This document shows, in pieces, positions 1-8,370 of a stretch of 64,000 bases of DNA. A program made the position numbers and the translations under genes. The stretch comes from Stenotrophomonas sp. 24(2023) (lineage in GTDB: Bacteria; Pseudomonadota; Gammaproteobacteria; Xanthomonadales; Xanthomonadaceae): the NCBI RefSeq assembly GCF_030913365.1, contig NZ_CP133160.1, forward strand, positions 3,386,001 to 3,450,000. Direction: 5' to 3'. How positions within the stretch are numbered: position 1 is the stretch's first letter; each line of letters starts with the position of its first letter. A model generated the notes under the pieces. It had not been told where the DNA came from. It saw nothing but the letters and a program-made list of their open reading frames with translations, and did no database searches.

Positions 1-231
1 CACGGTGACCGACTGCGGCGTTTCGCGCAGTGACAGGTCCAGCTTGGTGGCGCTGCGGGCGCTCTTGACGGTGTAGCTGTTGGGAATCTCACCATCGGCG
101 GTGACCTTCACCGTATCCAGCGTACGTGCGGAGGCGTCGGCCGGAGCGTCGGCATGGGCGGCGAAGCCGGCCAGCAGTGACATCAGGGCAAGAGCCAGTG
201 GAGCAGGGGGCGGCAGGAGCGGTCGGGACAT
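1..231 (-). CDS. TonB-dependent siderophore receptor, N-terminal fragment
   Basis: Only the first 77 codons lie in the window; the rest is beyond base 1. The start has a signal peptide with an Ala/Leu-rich core ending near AAHA (about residue 26). After it comes a segment reading LDTVKVTAD, then SATKLDLSLRETPQSVTV. The latter is typical of the plug-domain start of FecA/FhuE-type outer-membrane siderophore receptors, with the ETPQSV signature. Such proteins import ferric chelates using TonB-ExbBD energy. The Fur-box promoter about 190 bases upstream supports an iron-uptake role. The substrate cannot be told from this fragment. The ATG at 231 is chosen because it opens directly onto the signal peptide. 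Confidence 0.85.
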   Translation of the reverse strand, partial: MSRPLLPPPAPLALALMSLLAGFAAHADAPADASARTLDTVKVTADGEIPNSYTVKSARSATKLDLSLRETPQSVTV

Positions 232-426
232 GCGGGTGCGATTCCATGCAGGAGAAAGACAGGCGATGGAAGCCACGCAATTGAAACCCGCGCACCGGCC
301 GGTGCGGCGCCACGTTTCTCCCATCGGCATGCCCGCGCAGGGGCGCGGCGGGCATGAAGTTCCGGGGGTGTACACGGGCGGCAGCGCAGGGGGCGCCGGG
401 TTGGCTAAGCGTACAGCCGATCAGCG

Positions 427-456
427 AATGATAGGCATTCTCATTTTGTTAATCAA
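427..456 (-). promoter_or_regulatory. Fur-regulated promoter of the siderophore receptor
   Basis: On the minus strand the -35-like hexamer TTGATT (456-451) is 17 bases from the -10-like TATCAT (433-428). A 19-base Fur-box-like sequence, AATGAGAATGCCTATCATT (445-427), covers the -10 and half the spacer, so iron-loaded Fur would block polymerase. Transcription would start near 421, giving an unusually long leader of about 190 bases. That leader contains the palindrome GCACCGGCCGGTGC at 292-305. Confidence 0.7.
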
Positions 457-489
457 GCGTGAGGGCTTCCGCGCCCTTCCGGCCCTCGT

Positions 490-1776
490 TCAGAACCGGA
501 ACAGCACCGTTGCCGCGTGCAGCAGCAGGCCGATCAGGCCGCCTACCAGGGTGCCGTTGAAACGGATGAACTGCAGGTCGCGGCCCACGCTCAGTTCCAG
601 CTGTTCCACCAGATGGCGCTCGTCCCAGCCCTTGACCGTCTGCGCGATGTGCGTGGTGACCCCGTCGCGCAGGCGGTCGGTCAGGCGCTGCGCGCCGTCC
701 AGCAGGTGCTGGTTGAGCGCATCGCGCAGGGCCGGATCGTCCTGCAGTGCCTGCCCCAGCGACGCCAGGCTGCGCTGCAGGTGGCCGGCCAGCAGGGAAT
801 CGGGGCGCTGCAGGTCCGCGCGCAGGCTGGCGTGGATGCGCGCCCACAGCCCCTGCACGTAGTCCTGCAGGGCCGGGTGATCGATCATTTCCTGCTTGAG
901 CTGTTCGATGCGTTCGGCCAGGGCCGGGTCCTCGCGCAGGCGCTGTACGTAGTTGCCCAGCCACCGCTCGTAATCCTGGCGCAGGGGATGTTCTGGTTCG
1001 GACAGTACCTGCTGCAGTTCCTCCAGCACCGCCCGCGCCAGCCGTTCGGCCAGGCTGTCGCCGATCTCATCGATCGGCTTGACCCAGTTCACCGTGCTCG
1101 ACAGTGTCGGCCACTCGCGCTGGATGTAGCGCACGATCAGCTGCGAGGCGCGTTCCTTGACCTCAGGCTGCTCCAGCCACCGCCCCAGGCGCTGCAGGCC
1201 TTCGTCCAGCACCCGCTGGTGGCGGCCATCGGCGGTCAGCAGGGCCAGCAGTTCGCCGGCGGTGGCTGCCGCGTTCCACTGCCGCAGCTGCTGCACCACG
1301 AAGCCGTGCAGCTGCCGGCGCACGGCGCCTTCGTCGAAGAAATCCAGTGCCTGCAATGCCCAGCCGCGGGCCATGTCGGCCAGCATGCGCGTGCGCTCAG
1401 GCTCGGCCAGCCAGCTGCCGAGGCGGCGGGCCGGATCGAATACCTGCAGCTTGGCCAGCAGTACGCCCGGTTCCAGGAACTGGTCGCGCACGAACAGGGC
1501 CAGGCTGTCGGCGATGCGCGCCTTGCTGCGCGGAATGATCGCCGTATGCGGAATGGGCAGCCCCATCGGACGGCGGAACAGGGCCACCACCGCGAACCAG
1601 TCGGCCAGTGCGCCGACCGCGGCGGCTTCGCAGAAGGCCGATACCCAGGCCCACGCGCCACGCTCGCCCTGCCAGTGGCTGACCGCAAAGCCGGCCAGCA
1701 TCAACAGCAGCAGGCCCAGCGCGATGGCCTTCAGGCGCCGCAGCTGTGCGCGGCGTGGATCGAGGGGAGTCGACAT
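490..1776 (-). CDS. DUF445 family membrane protein
   Basis: A 428-residue protein of the DUF445 (YjiN-like) family. A short basic N-terminus is followed by a hydrophobic helix (about residues 16-34). Next is the family-typical segment EAAAVGALADWFAVVALFRRP with PHTAIIP. A long helical, charged periplasmic or cytoplasmic region follows (about 90-395), and a second hydrophobic helix ends the protein (VGGLIGLLLHAATVLF). The function of the family is not established. The ATG at 1776 (MSTPLD) is preferred over the TTG two codons upstream. The gene is transcribed away from the ParB-like gene's end and appears to stand alone. Confidence 0.85.
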   Translation of the reverse strand: MSTPLDPRRAQLRRLKAIALGLLLLMLAGFAVSHWQGERGAWAWVSAFCEAAAVGALADWFAVVALFRRPMGLPIPHTAIIPRSKARIADSLALFVRDQFLEPGVLLAKLQVFDPARRLGSWLAEPERTRMLADMARGWALQALDFFDEGAVRRQLHGFVVQQLRQWNAAATAGELLALLTADGRHQRVLDEGLQRLGRWLEQPEVKERASQLIVRYIQREWPTLSSTVNWVKPIDEIGDSLAERLARAVLEELQQVLSEPEHPLRQDYERWLGNYVQRLREDPALAERIEQLKQEMIDHPALQDYVQGLWARIHASLRADLQRPDSLLAGHLQRSLASLGQALQDDPALRDALNQHLLDGAQRLTDRLRDGVTTHIAQTVKGWDERHLVEQLELSVGRDLQFIRFNGTLVGGLIGLLLHAATVLFRF

Positions 1777-1833
1777 GGGCAAAGTCTACCCGTCGCCAGA
1801 TGACGCCGGCGCATCGGACGCCGGCGCTGCTGC

Positions 1834-2712
1834 TTACCGTGCTTCCAGCTGCCTGCGCAGTGCGGCCAGCTGGGCGCGCAGGGTGTCGTTTTCGCGGGTC
1901 AGCGCGGCCACGCGGCGGCGCAGGGCCGGGGCGTCCTCGCCCAGCTGTTCCAGTGCGGCCATCACCTCGGCATCGCGGCTGGCGATCTCATCCTCGTCCG
2001 CCTCCTCGAAATCCATCTCCGCCGGTTCCGGCTTCGGCGCCCGCGGCTTGCGCTTGGATTCACGCACGCGCTTGGCGGCCTGCTTCAGCTCGTCCTTGCC
2101 CCCGGCGGCGGCGGCGCGCTGCTCGTCTTCCGGCAGGTCGGCCACGGCGGCCGCAGCGCTGATCGAAATGACGCCGGCTTTCACCGCTTCCACCACTTCC
2201 GCGGCGGCCTGGGCGTGGATGCGCTCGATCATGCCCACCTGGCTCGTGCTCAGCTTGGCTTCGCGGGCCAGCTCGGCGCGGCTGATCTTCGGCGCCGGTT
2301 CCCACGGCGGGCTGTCCTCGCCGGCCTCCTCGGCCGGTGCGGCGGTGCCATCACTCTCGCGCTGCAGCTGGGCCTGCTCGACCTGCTTGCGCGCCGCCAG
2401 GATGTCGCGCTTGCGCAGGGCCAGCACACCCCGCTGGAAATCGGACACGCTGCGCCGGCCCAGGTGCTGTTCGATCATCCACAGGTGCACGTCTTCCATG
2501 CTCTGGAAACGGGTGTTCTGCACCGTGTTGAACGGCAGGCCGTGCTTCTGGCAGATGCCGAAGCGGTTGTGGCCATCGACCAGCACCTCGCCCCACAGCA
2601 CCAGTGCATCGCGGCAGCCTTCGGCCAGGATGCTGCGCTCCAGCGCGTCATGTTCGTCGGTGGTCAGCGGATCGATGTAGGCCTTGAGTTCTTCTTTGAC
2701 GACGATGTCCAT
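1834..2712 (-). CDS. ParB-like nuclease-domain protein
   Basis: A 292-residue protein. Residues about 1-90 read as a ParB/Srx-like domain with the VDGHNRFGICQKHG motif. A helix-turn-helix region follows (about 110-190, SRAELAREAKLSTSQVGMIERIHAQ). A charged acidic stretch and a C-terminal coiled coil (about 255-292, LTRENDTLRAQLAALRRQ) complete it. This layout fits stand-alone chromosomal ParB-domain proteins often labelled plasmid replication/partition related. No parA lies beside it, so a role in chromosome segregation is not implied; DNA binding is likely. The ATG at 2712 is chosen over a GTG two codons earlier. Confidence 0.7.
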   Translation of the reverse strand: MDIVVKEELKAYIDPLTTDEHDALERSILAEGCRDALVLWGEVLVDGHNRFGICQKHGLPFNTVQNTRFQSMEDVHLWMIEQHLGRRSVSDFQRGVLALRKRDILAARKQVEQAQLQRESDGTAAPAEEAGEDSPPWEPAPKISRAELAREAKLSTSQVGMIERIHAQAAAEVVEAVKAGVISISAAAAVADLPEDEQRAAAAGGKDELKQAAKRVRESKRKPRAPKPEPAEMDFEEADEDEIASRDAEVMAALEQLGEDAPALRRRVAALTRENDTLRAQLAALRRQLEAR

Positions 2713-2775
2713 GGGCACGGCAACGGGCAGGAGCGGAACCGCCCATTGTACCCGCTCGCCGGCGCGGGCCCGGCC

Positions 2776-4128
2776 CTAGGCGGTGGCCCGGATCATCTCG
2801 CCCAGGGTGCCGGTGATCTGGTCGATCTGTGCCTTGTCCACGATCAGCGGTGGCGACAGGGCGATGGTGTCGCCCGTGCAGCGCACCAGCAGGTGCCCAT
2901 CGTGGAAGCAGCGCCGGAACACCTCATATCCCCGGCTGCCGGGGGCATCGCGACGCGGTGCCAGTTCCACCGCGCCGACCAGCCCGAAGTTGCGGATGTC
3001 GATCACGTTGGGCAGCCCCTGCAGGGCATGCAGGCGCTCCTGCCAGTACTCGCCCAGTTCGATGGCGCGCTCGAACAGGCGCTCGCTGGCATAGACCTCC
3101 AGCGTCGCCAGCGCGGCCGCACAGGCCAGCGGGTGGCCCGAATAGGTATAGCCATGGAACAGGTCGATGGCATGGGCCGGCCCCTGGTTGAAGGGCGCAT
3201 GCACCGCATCGCTGACCAGCACGCCGCCCAGTGGCACCGCACCGTTGCTGACGCCCTTGGCGAAGGTGAGCAGATCCGGAGTGACGCCGAAACGCTGTGC
3301 GGCAAACGGCATGCCGACCCGGCCGAAGCCGGTGATGACCTCATCGAATACCAGCAGGATGCCGTGCTGGTCGCAGATCTCGCGCAGGCGCTGCAGATAG
3401 CCTGCCGCCGGCAGGATCACCCCGGCGGACCCGGCCACCGGCTCGACGAACACCGCGGCCACGGTCGAGGGGTCATGCAGGGCCAGCAGCCGCTCCAGCG
3501 CATCGGCCAGCTCCACGCCATGGCGCGGCAGGCCCTTGCTGAAGGCGTTGCGCTGCAGGTCCAGGGTGTGGGGCAGGTAGTCGGTACCGGCCAGCTGCAG
3601 GCCGAACTGCTTGCGGTTGTTGGGCAGCCCGCCGATGGCCATGCCGCCGAAGCCGACGCCGTGGTAAGCCTTTTCGCGGCCGATGAAGCGCGTGCGCTGG
3701 CCCTCGCCGCGCAGGCGGTGATGGGCCAGGATGATCTTCATCGCGGTGTCCACTGCTTCGGAACCGGAATTGGTGAAGAACACATGGTTCAGCGTGCCCG
3801 GTGCCAGTGCAGCCAGCCGTTGGGCCAGGACGAAGGCCGGCGGCGAACCCATCTGGAAGGGTGGGGCGTAATCGAGCGTGGCGGCCTGTTCGGCGATGGC
3901 CGCCACGATCGACGGCCGCGCATGGCCGGCATTGCAGCACCACAGGCCGGCGGTACCGTCCAGCACCCGATGGCCGTCCACGTCCTCGTAGTGCATGCCC
4001 TCCGCGCGCACCAGCAGGCGCGGGGCGCCCTTGAACTGCGGGTTGGCGGTGAACGGCATCCAATAGGCCTGCAGCGAATCCGGGCGCTGGGTGGCCAGCG
4101 TGGCAAGGTCGGGGGCGGGGGTCTTCAT
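2776..4128 (-). CDS. Class III aminotransferase, beta-alanine/omega-amino acid:pyruvate type
   Basis: A 450-residue PLP-dependent fold-type I transaminase. Its N-terminal YWMPFTANPQFK segment is characteristic of omega-amino acid:pyruvate (beta-alanine) aminotransferases. The cofactor site is visible: NSGSEAVDTA, FDEVITGFGR and the Schiff-base lysine K291 in TFAKGVSNGAVPLGGV. It is divergent from puuC and sits in a polyamine catabolic neighbourhood. It could therefore transaminate GABA (the PuuE step) or a diamine such as putrescine (SpuC-like); sequence alone does not decide. The start at 4128 (MKTPAP) gives the usual family length. An upstream in-frame start exists at 4176. Confidence 0.85.
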   Translation of the reverse strand: MKTPAPDLATLATQRPDSLQAYWMPFTANPQFKGAPRLLVRAEGMHYEDVDGHRVLDGTAGLWCCNAGHARPSIVAAIAEQAATLDYAPPFQMGSPPAFVLAQRLAALAPGTLNHVFFTNSGSEAVDTAMKIILAHHRLRGEGQRTRFIGREKAYHGVGFGGMAIGGLPNNRKQFGLQLAGTDYLPHTLDLQRNAFSKGLPRHGVELADALERLLALHDPSTVAAVFVEPVAGSAGVILPAAGYLQRLREICDQHGILLVFDEVITGFGRVGMPFAAQRFGVTPDLLTFAKGVSNGAVPLGGVLVSDAVHAPFNQGPAHAIDLFHGYTYSGHPLACAAALATLEVYASERLFERAIELGEYWQERLHALQGLPNVIDIRNFGLVGAVELAPRRDAPGSRGYEVFRRCFHDGHLLVRCTGDTIALSPPLIVDKAQIDQITGTLGEMIRATA

Positions 4129-4198
4129 GCCGGCTCCATCACTGCAGATGGCCCGACTGTACCGCAGCGGCCTCACCTGGCGCTGTCAACGCCGGCGC

Positions 4199-4204
4199 TA
4201 TAAA
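4199..4204 (+). promoter_or_regulatory. Possible -10 element of puuC
   Basis: TATAAA lies 30 bases before the puuC start in the 105-base divergent gap with the aminotransferase. No good -35 is seen at the right distance. On the other strand a perfect TTGACA occurs at 4189-4184, but its best downstream -10 is too far away. Low confidence. Confidence 0.3.
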
Positions 4205-4233
4205 GGGCCACAGTCCCGTTGTGGAGCCGGCCC

Positions 4234-5730
4234 ATGCCTTCCTTCCCCGACCGTGCGCACTGGCAGGCCCTGGCCAGCCGCCTGGCCATCCCCGGGCAGG
4301 CCTTCATCGGCGGCCGATACGTCGACGCCGCCAGTGGCGCACGCTTCGACTGCATCAGCCCGGTGGATGGCCGTGTGCTGGGCAGCGTGGCCGACTGCGA
4401 CGAGCAGGATGTGCAACGGGCGGTGGCCGCAGCGCGACGCGCCTTCGATGGCGGGCCCTGGCCGCGCATGGCACCGGCGCAGCGCAAGCAGGTGCTGCTG
4501 GCATTGGCGGCGCTGGTCGAGCGCCATGGCGACGAACTGGCGTTGCTGGAAACACTGGACATGGGCAAGCCGATCCGTGACGCGCGCCGGGTGGACATCG
4601 CCGGCGCCGTGCGCTGCCTGGCCTGGACCGCTGAAGCGGTGGACAAGCTGTACGGTGAACTCGCCCCGACCGGGGCGCAGGAACTGGGCCTGGTCAGCCG
4701 TGAGCCGGTGGGCGTGGTGGCGGCGATCGTGCCGTGGAATTTCCCGTTGCTGATGGCCTGCTGGAAGATCGCGCCGGCGCTGGCGATGGGCAATGCGGTG
4801 GTGCTCAAGCCATCGGAGCGTTCGCCCCTGAGCGCGCTGCGGCTGGCGGCGCTGGCGGCCGAGGCGGGCGTGCCCGAGGGGGTACTGAACGTGGTGCCCG
4901 GGTTCGGTGTGCGCGTGGGGGAGCCGCTGGCCCTGCACATGGACGTCGATACGCTGGCCTTCACCGGTTCCACCGCCACCGGCGCCCGCCTTCTGCAGTA
5001 TGCCGGGCGCTCCAACCTCAAGCGGGTCTGGCTCGAATGTGGCGGCAAGAGCCCGCACGTGGTGTTCGCCGATGCCCCCGACCTGGATGCGGCTGCCCGC
5101 GGCGTGGCCAAGGGCATCTTCTTCAACCAGGGGGAGGTCTGCACGGCGGGCGCGCGGTTGCTGGTGCAGCGCGCCATCCGCGAGGATTTCGTGCGCCAGG
5201 TTGTGGCCTATGGGCGACAGATGCAGCCCCGCCACCCGCTGGAGGCCGACGCCCCGATGGGCGCGCTGGTGGACGCCGCGCATGCCGACAAGGTGCTGGC
5301 CGATATCGCACGGGCCGAGGCAGATGGCGCGCGCCTGCTGCTGGGCGGCCGCCGTGCCGAGGTCGAGGCGGGTGGCAGCTACCTGCAGCCGACCGTGTTC
5401 GACCAGGTGCGGCCGGAGCAGGCCTTGGCGCAGGAAGAGGTGTTCGGCCCGGTGCTGGCGGTGATCGGGTTCGATGACGAGGGCGAGGCCGTGCGCCTGG
5501 CCAACGACAGCCGCTACGGCCTGGCGGCTGGCCTGTGGACGCGCGACTTGGGGCGTGCCCACCGCGTGGCGCGCCAGCTGCGCGCGGGCAGCGTGTGGGT
5601 CAACGGCTGGGATGGCGGCGACATGACCGCGCCGTTCGGTGGCTACAAGCAGTCCGGCAACGGCCGCGACAAATCACTGCACGCCTTCGACAAGTACAGC
5701 GAGATCAAGGCGACCTGGATCCAGCTCTGA
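4234..5730 (+). CDS. puuC: Gamma-glutamyl-gamma-aminobutyraldehyde dehydrogenase
   Basis: A 498-residue NAD(P)-dependent aldehyde dehydrogenase. The signature residues are present: PWNF in the cofactor-binding region, the general base E268 in ECGGKSP, and the catalytic C303 in NQGEVCTAG. The C-terminal segment KSLHAFDKYSEIKATWI is typical of the PuuC/AldH group. In the Puu pathway this enzyme oxidises gamma-glutamyl-gamma-aminobutyraldehyde to gamma-glutamyl-GABA, the substrate of PuuD. puuB, puuD and puuA occur downstream after an 8-kb interruption. The ATG at 4234 follows a GGAG ribosome site; a TTG at 4219 is less likely. Confidence 0.88.
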   Translation: MPSFPDRAHWQALASRLAIPGQAFIGGRYVDAASGARFDCISPVDGRVLGSVADCDEQDVQRAVAAARRAFDGGPWPRMAPAQRKQVLLALAALVERHGDELALLETLDMGKPIRDARRVDIAGAVRCLAWTAEAVDKLYGELAPTGAQELGLVSREPVGVVAAIVPWNFPLLMACWKIAPALAMGNAVVLKPSERSPLSALRLAALAAEAGVPEGVLNVVPGFGVRVGEPLALHMDVDTLAFTGSTATGARLLQYAGRSNLKRVWLECGGKSPHVVFADAPDLDAAARGVAKGIFFNQGEVCTAGARLLVQRAIREDFVRQVVAYGRQMQPRHPLEADAPMGALVDAAHADKVLADIARAEADGARLLLGGRRAEVEAGGSYLQPTVFDQVRPEQALAQEEVFGPVLAVIGFDDEGEAVRLANDSRYGLAAGLWTRDLGRAHRVARQLRAGSVWVNGWDGGDMTAPFGGYKQSGNGRDKSLHAFDKYSEIKATWIQL

Positions 5731-5741
5731 GCGCGGGGCCG

Positions 5742-6389
5742 TCAGCGGCACCGCGCGCTGACCTCCAGCACCGCCTCGCGCAGGGCGTCGCGGTCGCGCG
5801 GGTCCACCGCGTTCTGCAGGTAGCCCATGTCCTGTCGCGCCAGCTCGCACGGATCGGTCATGTAGCCCGGTGGCCAAAGTCCGAGGAAGCGGCTGATCGC
5901 CTGCAGCTTCTGCTGCGGCGACATCTGCGGCCGCAGCCGGAAAGGCGGCCGTCGCGGCTGGAACGCCGGGTGCACTTCGCGACGGCCCAGCACCTTCGTG
6001 GCCACGCCTTCGGCGCTGATGCCATCGCCACCGTCGATGCTGCCGGCGGGCAGGGCAAGATCGAGTGTGGTGCCGGCCGCAGCCGCTGGAGGCGGGCCGT
6101 CGACAGCGCCGGTATCGCCCTGTACCGGCCGGGCCGCGGGCGGGCTGGAGGGGCGTCGTGCCGGGGCCTGTGATGCCGGGGGAAGCGAGGGCGGGGCCGC
6201 CACCGGTGGTGCGGCCTCGCTCATCAGCCAGCGCAGGCTGATGCGGCTCTCTTCACGCGTACCGGGTGCCGGCCGCAGGCTGCCCATCAACCACCAGCCC
6301 AGCAGCAGGTGCAGGCCTGCGACCACGCTCCATGCGCCGCAGCGGTGCAGCAGGCTGTCATGTGGCAATGCCCTGGCAACGGAATGCAT
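5742..6389 (-). CDS. Membrane-anchored proline-rich protein of unknown function
   Basis: A 215-residue protein that I do not recognise. Its plan resembles TonB: a short cytoplasmic N-terminus and one membrane helix (about 20-38, WSVVAGLHLLLGWWLMGSL). A Pro/Ala-rich linker (about 60-110) and a compact C-terminal domain (about 150-215) with QMSPQQKLQAISRFLGLWPPGY and PCELARQDMGYLQNAV follow. The C-terminal domain does not carry TonB features, so it is not called TonB. It ends 12 bases from the puuC stop in tail-to-tail orientation. The start at 6389 places the membrane helix near the N-terminus; codons upstream add only a non-conserved leader. Confidence 0.65.
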   Translation of the reverse strand: MHSVARALPHDSLLHRCGAWSVVAGLHLLLGWWLMGSLRPAPGTREESRISLRWLMSEAAPPVAAPPSLPPASQAPARRPSSPPAARPVQGDTGAVDGPPPAAAAGTTLDLALPAGSIDGGDGISAEGVATKVLGRREVHPAFQPRRPPFRLRPQMSPQQKLQAISRFLGLWPPGYMTDPCELARQDMGYLQNAVDPRDRDALREAVLEVSARCR

Positions 6390-6535
6390 CGGTGCTGCGT
6401 CCCTGCGGTACCTGGAGGGTACAGAGTGGCCGGGGCAGGAAAAGTTCCCTCGGCCGTCGGTGTCGATTGAAACCAATGCCCCAGCTGCCGCAGGGGGCGT
6501 GGCAGAATCGACCGAACCGCTTTCCAGATCTGCCG

Positions 6536-7816
6536 ATGTCGACAACCGCCGCTGCCGCACTGCCCGTCAATTCCCCCCGTCGTGTCCTGCTGGCCAGCCT
6601 GATCGGCACCACCATCGAATTCTTCGATTTCTACATCTACGCCACGGCGGCGGTGCTGGTGTTCCCGCACCTGTTCTTCCCCGAAAGCAGCGACAAGGCG
6701 GCCCTGCTGCAATCGCTGGCGACCTTCGCGGTGGCCTTCATCGCACGGCCGGTGGGCTCGGCGGTATTCGGTCATTTCGGCGACCGCATCGGGCGCAAGG
6801 CCACGCTGGTCGCCGCGCTGCTGACGATGGGGCTGTCCACGGTGGCCATCGGCCTGCTGCCCACGCATGCGCAGATTGGCCTGTGGGCGCCGGCGCTGCT
6901 GGCGCTGTGCCGCTTCGGCCAAGGCCTGGGCCTGGGCGGCGAGTGGGGCGGGGCGGTGCTGCTGGCCACCGAGAACGCACCGCCGGGCAAGCGCGCGTGG
7001 TACGGCATGTTCCCGCAGCTGGGCGCACCGCTGGGGTTCCTGCTCTCGGCCGGCATCTTCCTGCTGCTGGGCCACTGGCTGAGCCAGGACGATTTCCTGC
7101 AGTGGGGCTGGCGCATCCCGTTTGTCGGCAGCGCGCTGCTGGTGGGGCTGGGCCTGTGGATCCGCCTGAACATCCACGAGACGCCCGACTTCAAGCGCGC
7201 GCTGGAAAGCAACACGCGCGTGCGCCTGCCGATGCTTACCGTCATCCGCGACCACCCGCTGCCGCTGCTGCTGGGCACGCTGGGGGCGTTCGCCACCTTC
7301 GTGCTGTTCTACCTGATGACGGTGTTCGCGCTGGGCTATGGCACGGCGGCGCTGGGCTACCCGCGCGACCAGTTCCTGCTGCTGCAGATGGTCGGCATCC
7401 TGTTCTTCGCGGCCGGCATTCCCATCGCCGCACGCTACGGTGACCGCTGGGGCACGCGCCGCACGATGATACTGGCCAGTGTGCTGATCCTCGGGTTCGG
7501 CGTGCTGTTCGCCCCGTTGTTCCAGGCCGGACAGCCGTGGCTGGTGCTGGGCTTCCTGTCGCTGGGGCTGTTCCTGATGGGCCTGACCTACGGCCCCTGC
7601 GGCACCTTCCTTGCCGAGATCTACCCGGTGGAAGTGCGTTACACCGGTGCATCGCTGTCGTTCAACCTGGCCGGCATCCTGGGCGCGGCACCGGCCCCGT
7701 ACCTGGCCACCTGGCTGGCCGAGCGCTTCGGCCTGGTGGCCGTCGGCCTGTACCTGTCGCTGACCGTGGTGCTGACCCTGTGCGCGCTGCTTGCCCTGCG
7801 CCAGCGCCTGCGCTGA
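6536..7816 (+). CDS. MFS transporter, metabolite:H+ symporter (MHS) type
   Basis: A 426-residue protein with about twelve membrane helices. The N-terminal helix IGTTIEFFDFYIYATAAVLVFP is diagnostic of the MHS branch (KgtP, ShiA, ProP relatives). The cytoplasmic loop GHFGDRIGRKATL is the major-facilitator motif between helices 2 and 3. Members carry organic acids, osmolytes or amino acids with protons across the inner membrane; the substrate is not predictable here. The ATG at 6536 is chosen because the first helix follows within about 20 residues; longer in-frame extensions add unlikely sequence. It ends directly against the minus-strand bacteriohemerythrin gene. Confidence 0.85.
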   Translation: MSTTAAAALPVNSPRRVLLASLIGTTIEFFDFYIYATAAVLVFPHLFFPESSDKAALLQSLATFAVAFIARPVGSAVFGHFGDRIGRKATLVAALLTMGLSTVAIGLLPTHAQIGLWAPALLALCRFGQGLGLGGEWGGAVLLATENAPPGKRAWYGMFPQLGAPLGFLLSAGIFLLLGHWLSQDDFLQWGWRIPFVGSALLVGLGLWIRLNIHETPDFKRALESNTRVRLPMLTVIRDHPLPLLLGTLGAFATFVLFYLMTVFALGYGTAALGYPRDQFLLLQMVGILFFAAGIPIAARYGDRWGTRRTMILASVLILGFGVLFAPLFQAGQPWLVLGFLSLGLFLMGLTYGPCGTFLAEIYPVEVRYTGASLSFNLAGILGAAPAPYLATWLAERFGLVAVGLYLSLTVVLTLCALLALRQRLR

Positions 7817-8278
7817 TCAGCCGAAGACGCGCTTGAGCGTGCGGCCCAGCCAGGTGCCGCCCTGGTGCTCGCGCGCGAACTGGCTCAGGTGCTGCTTGAC
7901 CTGGTCGGCATAGGCGCGGTCATCGCCACGGATGTGGTTGAACAGCCAGCGCGACAGCATGGTGCGCAGTTCATCGCTGATGTCCTCACCGGCATGGAAA
8001 CGCAGGCGGTACTCGGCCACCCGCTTGATGAAGACTTCATGCACGCGCTTGTGCGCGGCGCAGAAGGCGTAGCCCGCTTCCTCCATCAGTTCCTCTTCGA
8101 AGGCGAAGTGGGACATCGTGTAGTCCACCACCTCGTCGATCACCTCGGCGACCGCCAGCCGCTGCAGGCTTGCCTGCGCCACATGCAGGTGATTGAGCAT
8201 TTCCACGATGCGGCGGTGTTGCTGGTCGATCACCTCGATGCCGATGTTCAGATCGTCCTGCCAGACCAATAGTGCCAT
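7817..8278 (-). CDS. Bacteriohemerythrin
   Basis: A 153-residue single-domain hemerythrin. The di-iron ligand pattern is visible in order: H in IDQQHRR, H and E in [11 protein letters not shown] in [11 protein letters not shown], and H with D in [11 protein letters not shown]. These proteins bind O2 reversibly and are thought to store or deliver oxygen, or to sense it, in microaerobic cells. The ATG at 8278 follows an AGGGAG ribosome site. The gene stands behind its own FNR-type site and lies downstream of a same-strand diguanylate cyclase gene, which may link oxygen status to c-di-GMP. Confidence 0.9.
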   Translation of the reverse strand: MALLVWQDDLNIGIEVIDQQHRRIVEMLNHLHVAQASLQRLAVAEVIDEVVDYTMSHFAFEEELMEEAGYAFCAAHKRVHEVFIKRVAEYRLRFHAGEDISDELRTMLSRWLFNHIRGDDRAYADQVKQHLSQFAREHQGGTWLGRTLKRVFG

Positions 8279-8310
8279 TTCCGACTCCCTGTGATGCATT
8301 GTCAGGGATG

Positions 8311-8352
8311 ACTGTAGGAACAGGTCCGATGGTCGGCGTTGATCTCGATCAA
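8311..8352 (-). promoter_or_regulatory. FNR/ANR-type class II promoter of bacteriohemerythrin
   Basis: The perfect palindrome TTGATCTCGATCAA (8339-8352) matches the FNR/ANR consensus TTGAT-N4-ATCAA. On the minus strand a -10-like TACAGT lies at 8316-8311. With transcription starting near 8304, the palindrome centre is at about -41.5, the classic class II activator position. The start codon is 61 bases from the box. This predicts activation at low oxygen. Confidence 0.7.
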
Positions 8353-8370
8353 GGCGCGGTGTGCGGGGGC

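Noticed and set aside
2215..4203. Plus-strand open frame (662 codons) crossing the ParB-like and aminotransferase genes
   Set aside because: It runs across two real minus-strand genes and has no conserved motif.
5742..6389. TonB homologue
   Set aside because: Only the general layout matches; the C-terminal domain lacks TonB features and no exbBD lies nearby.
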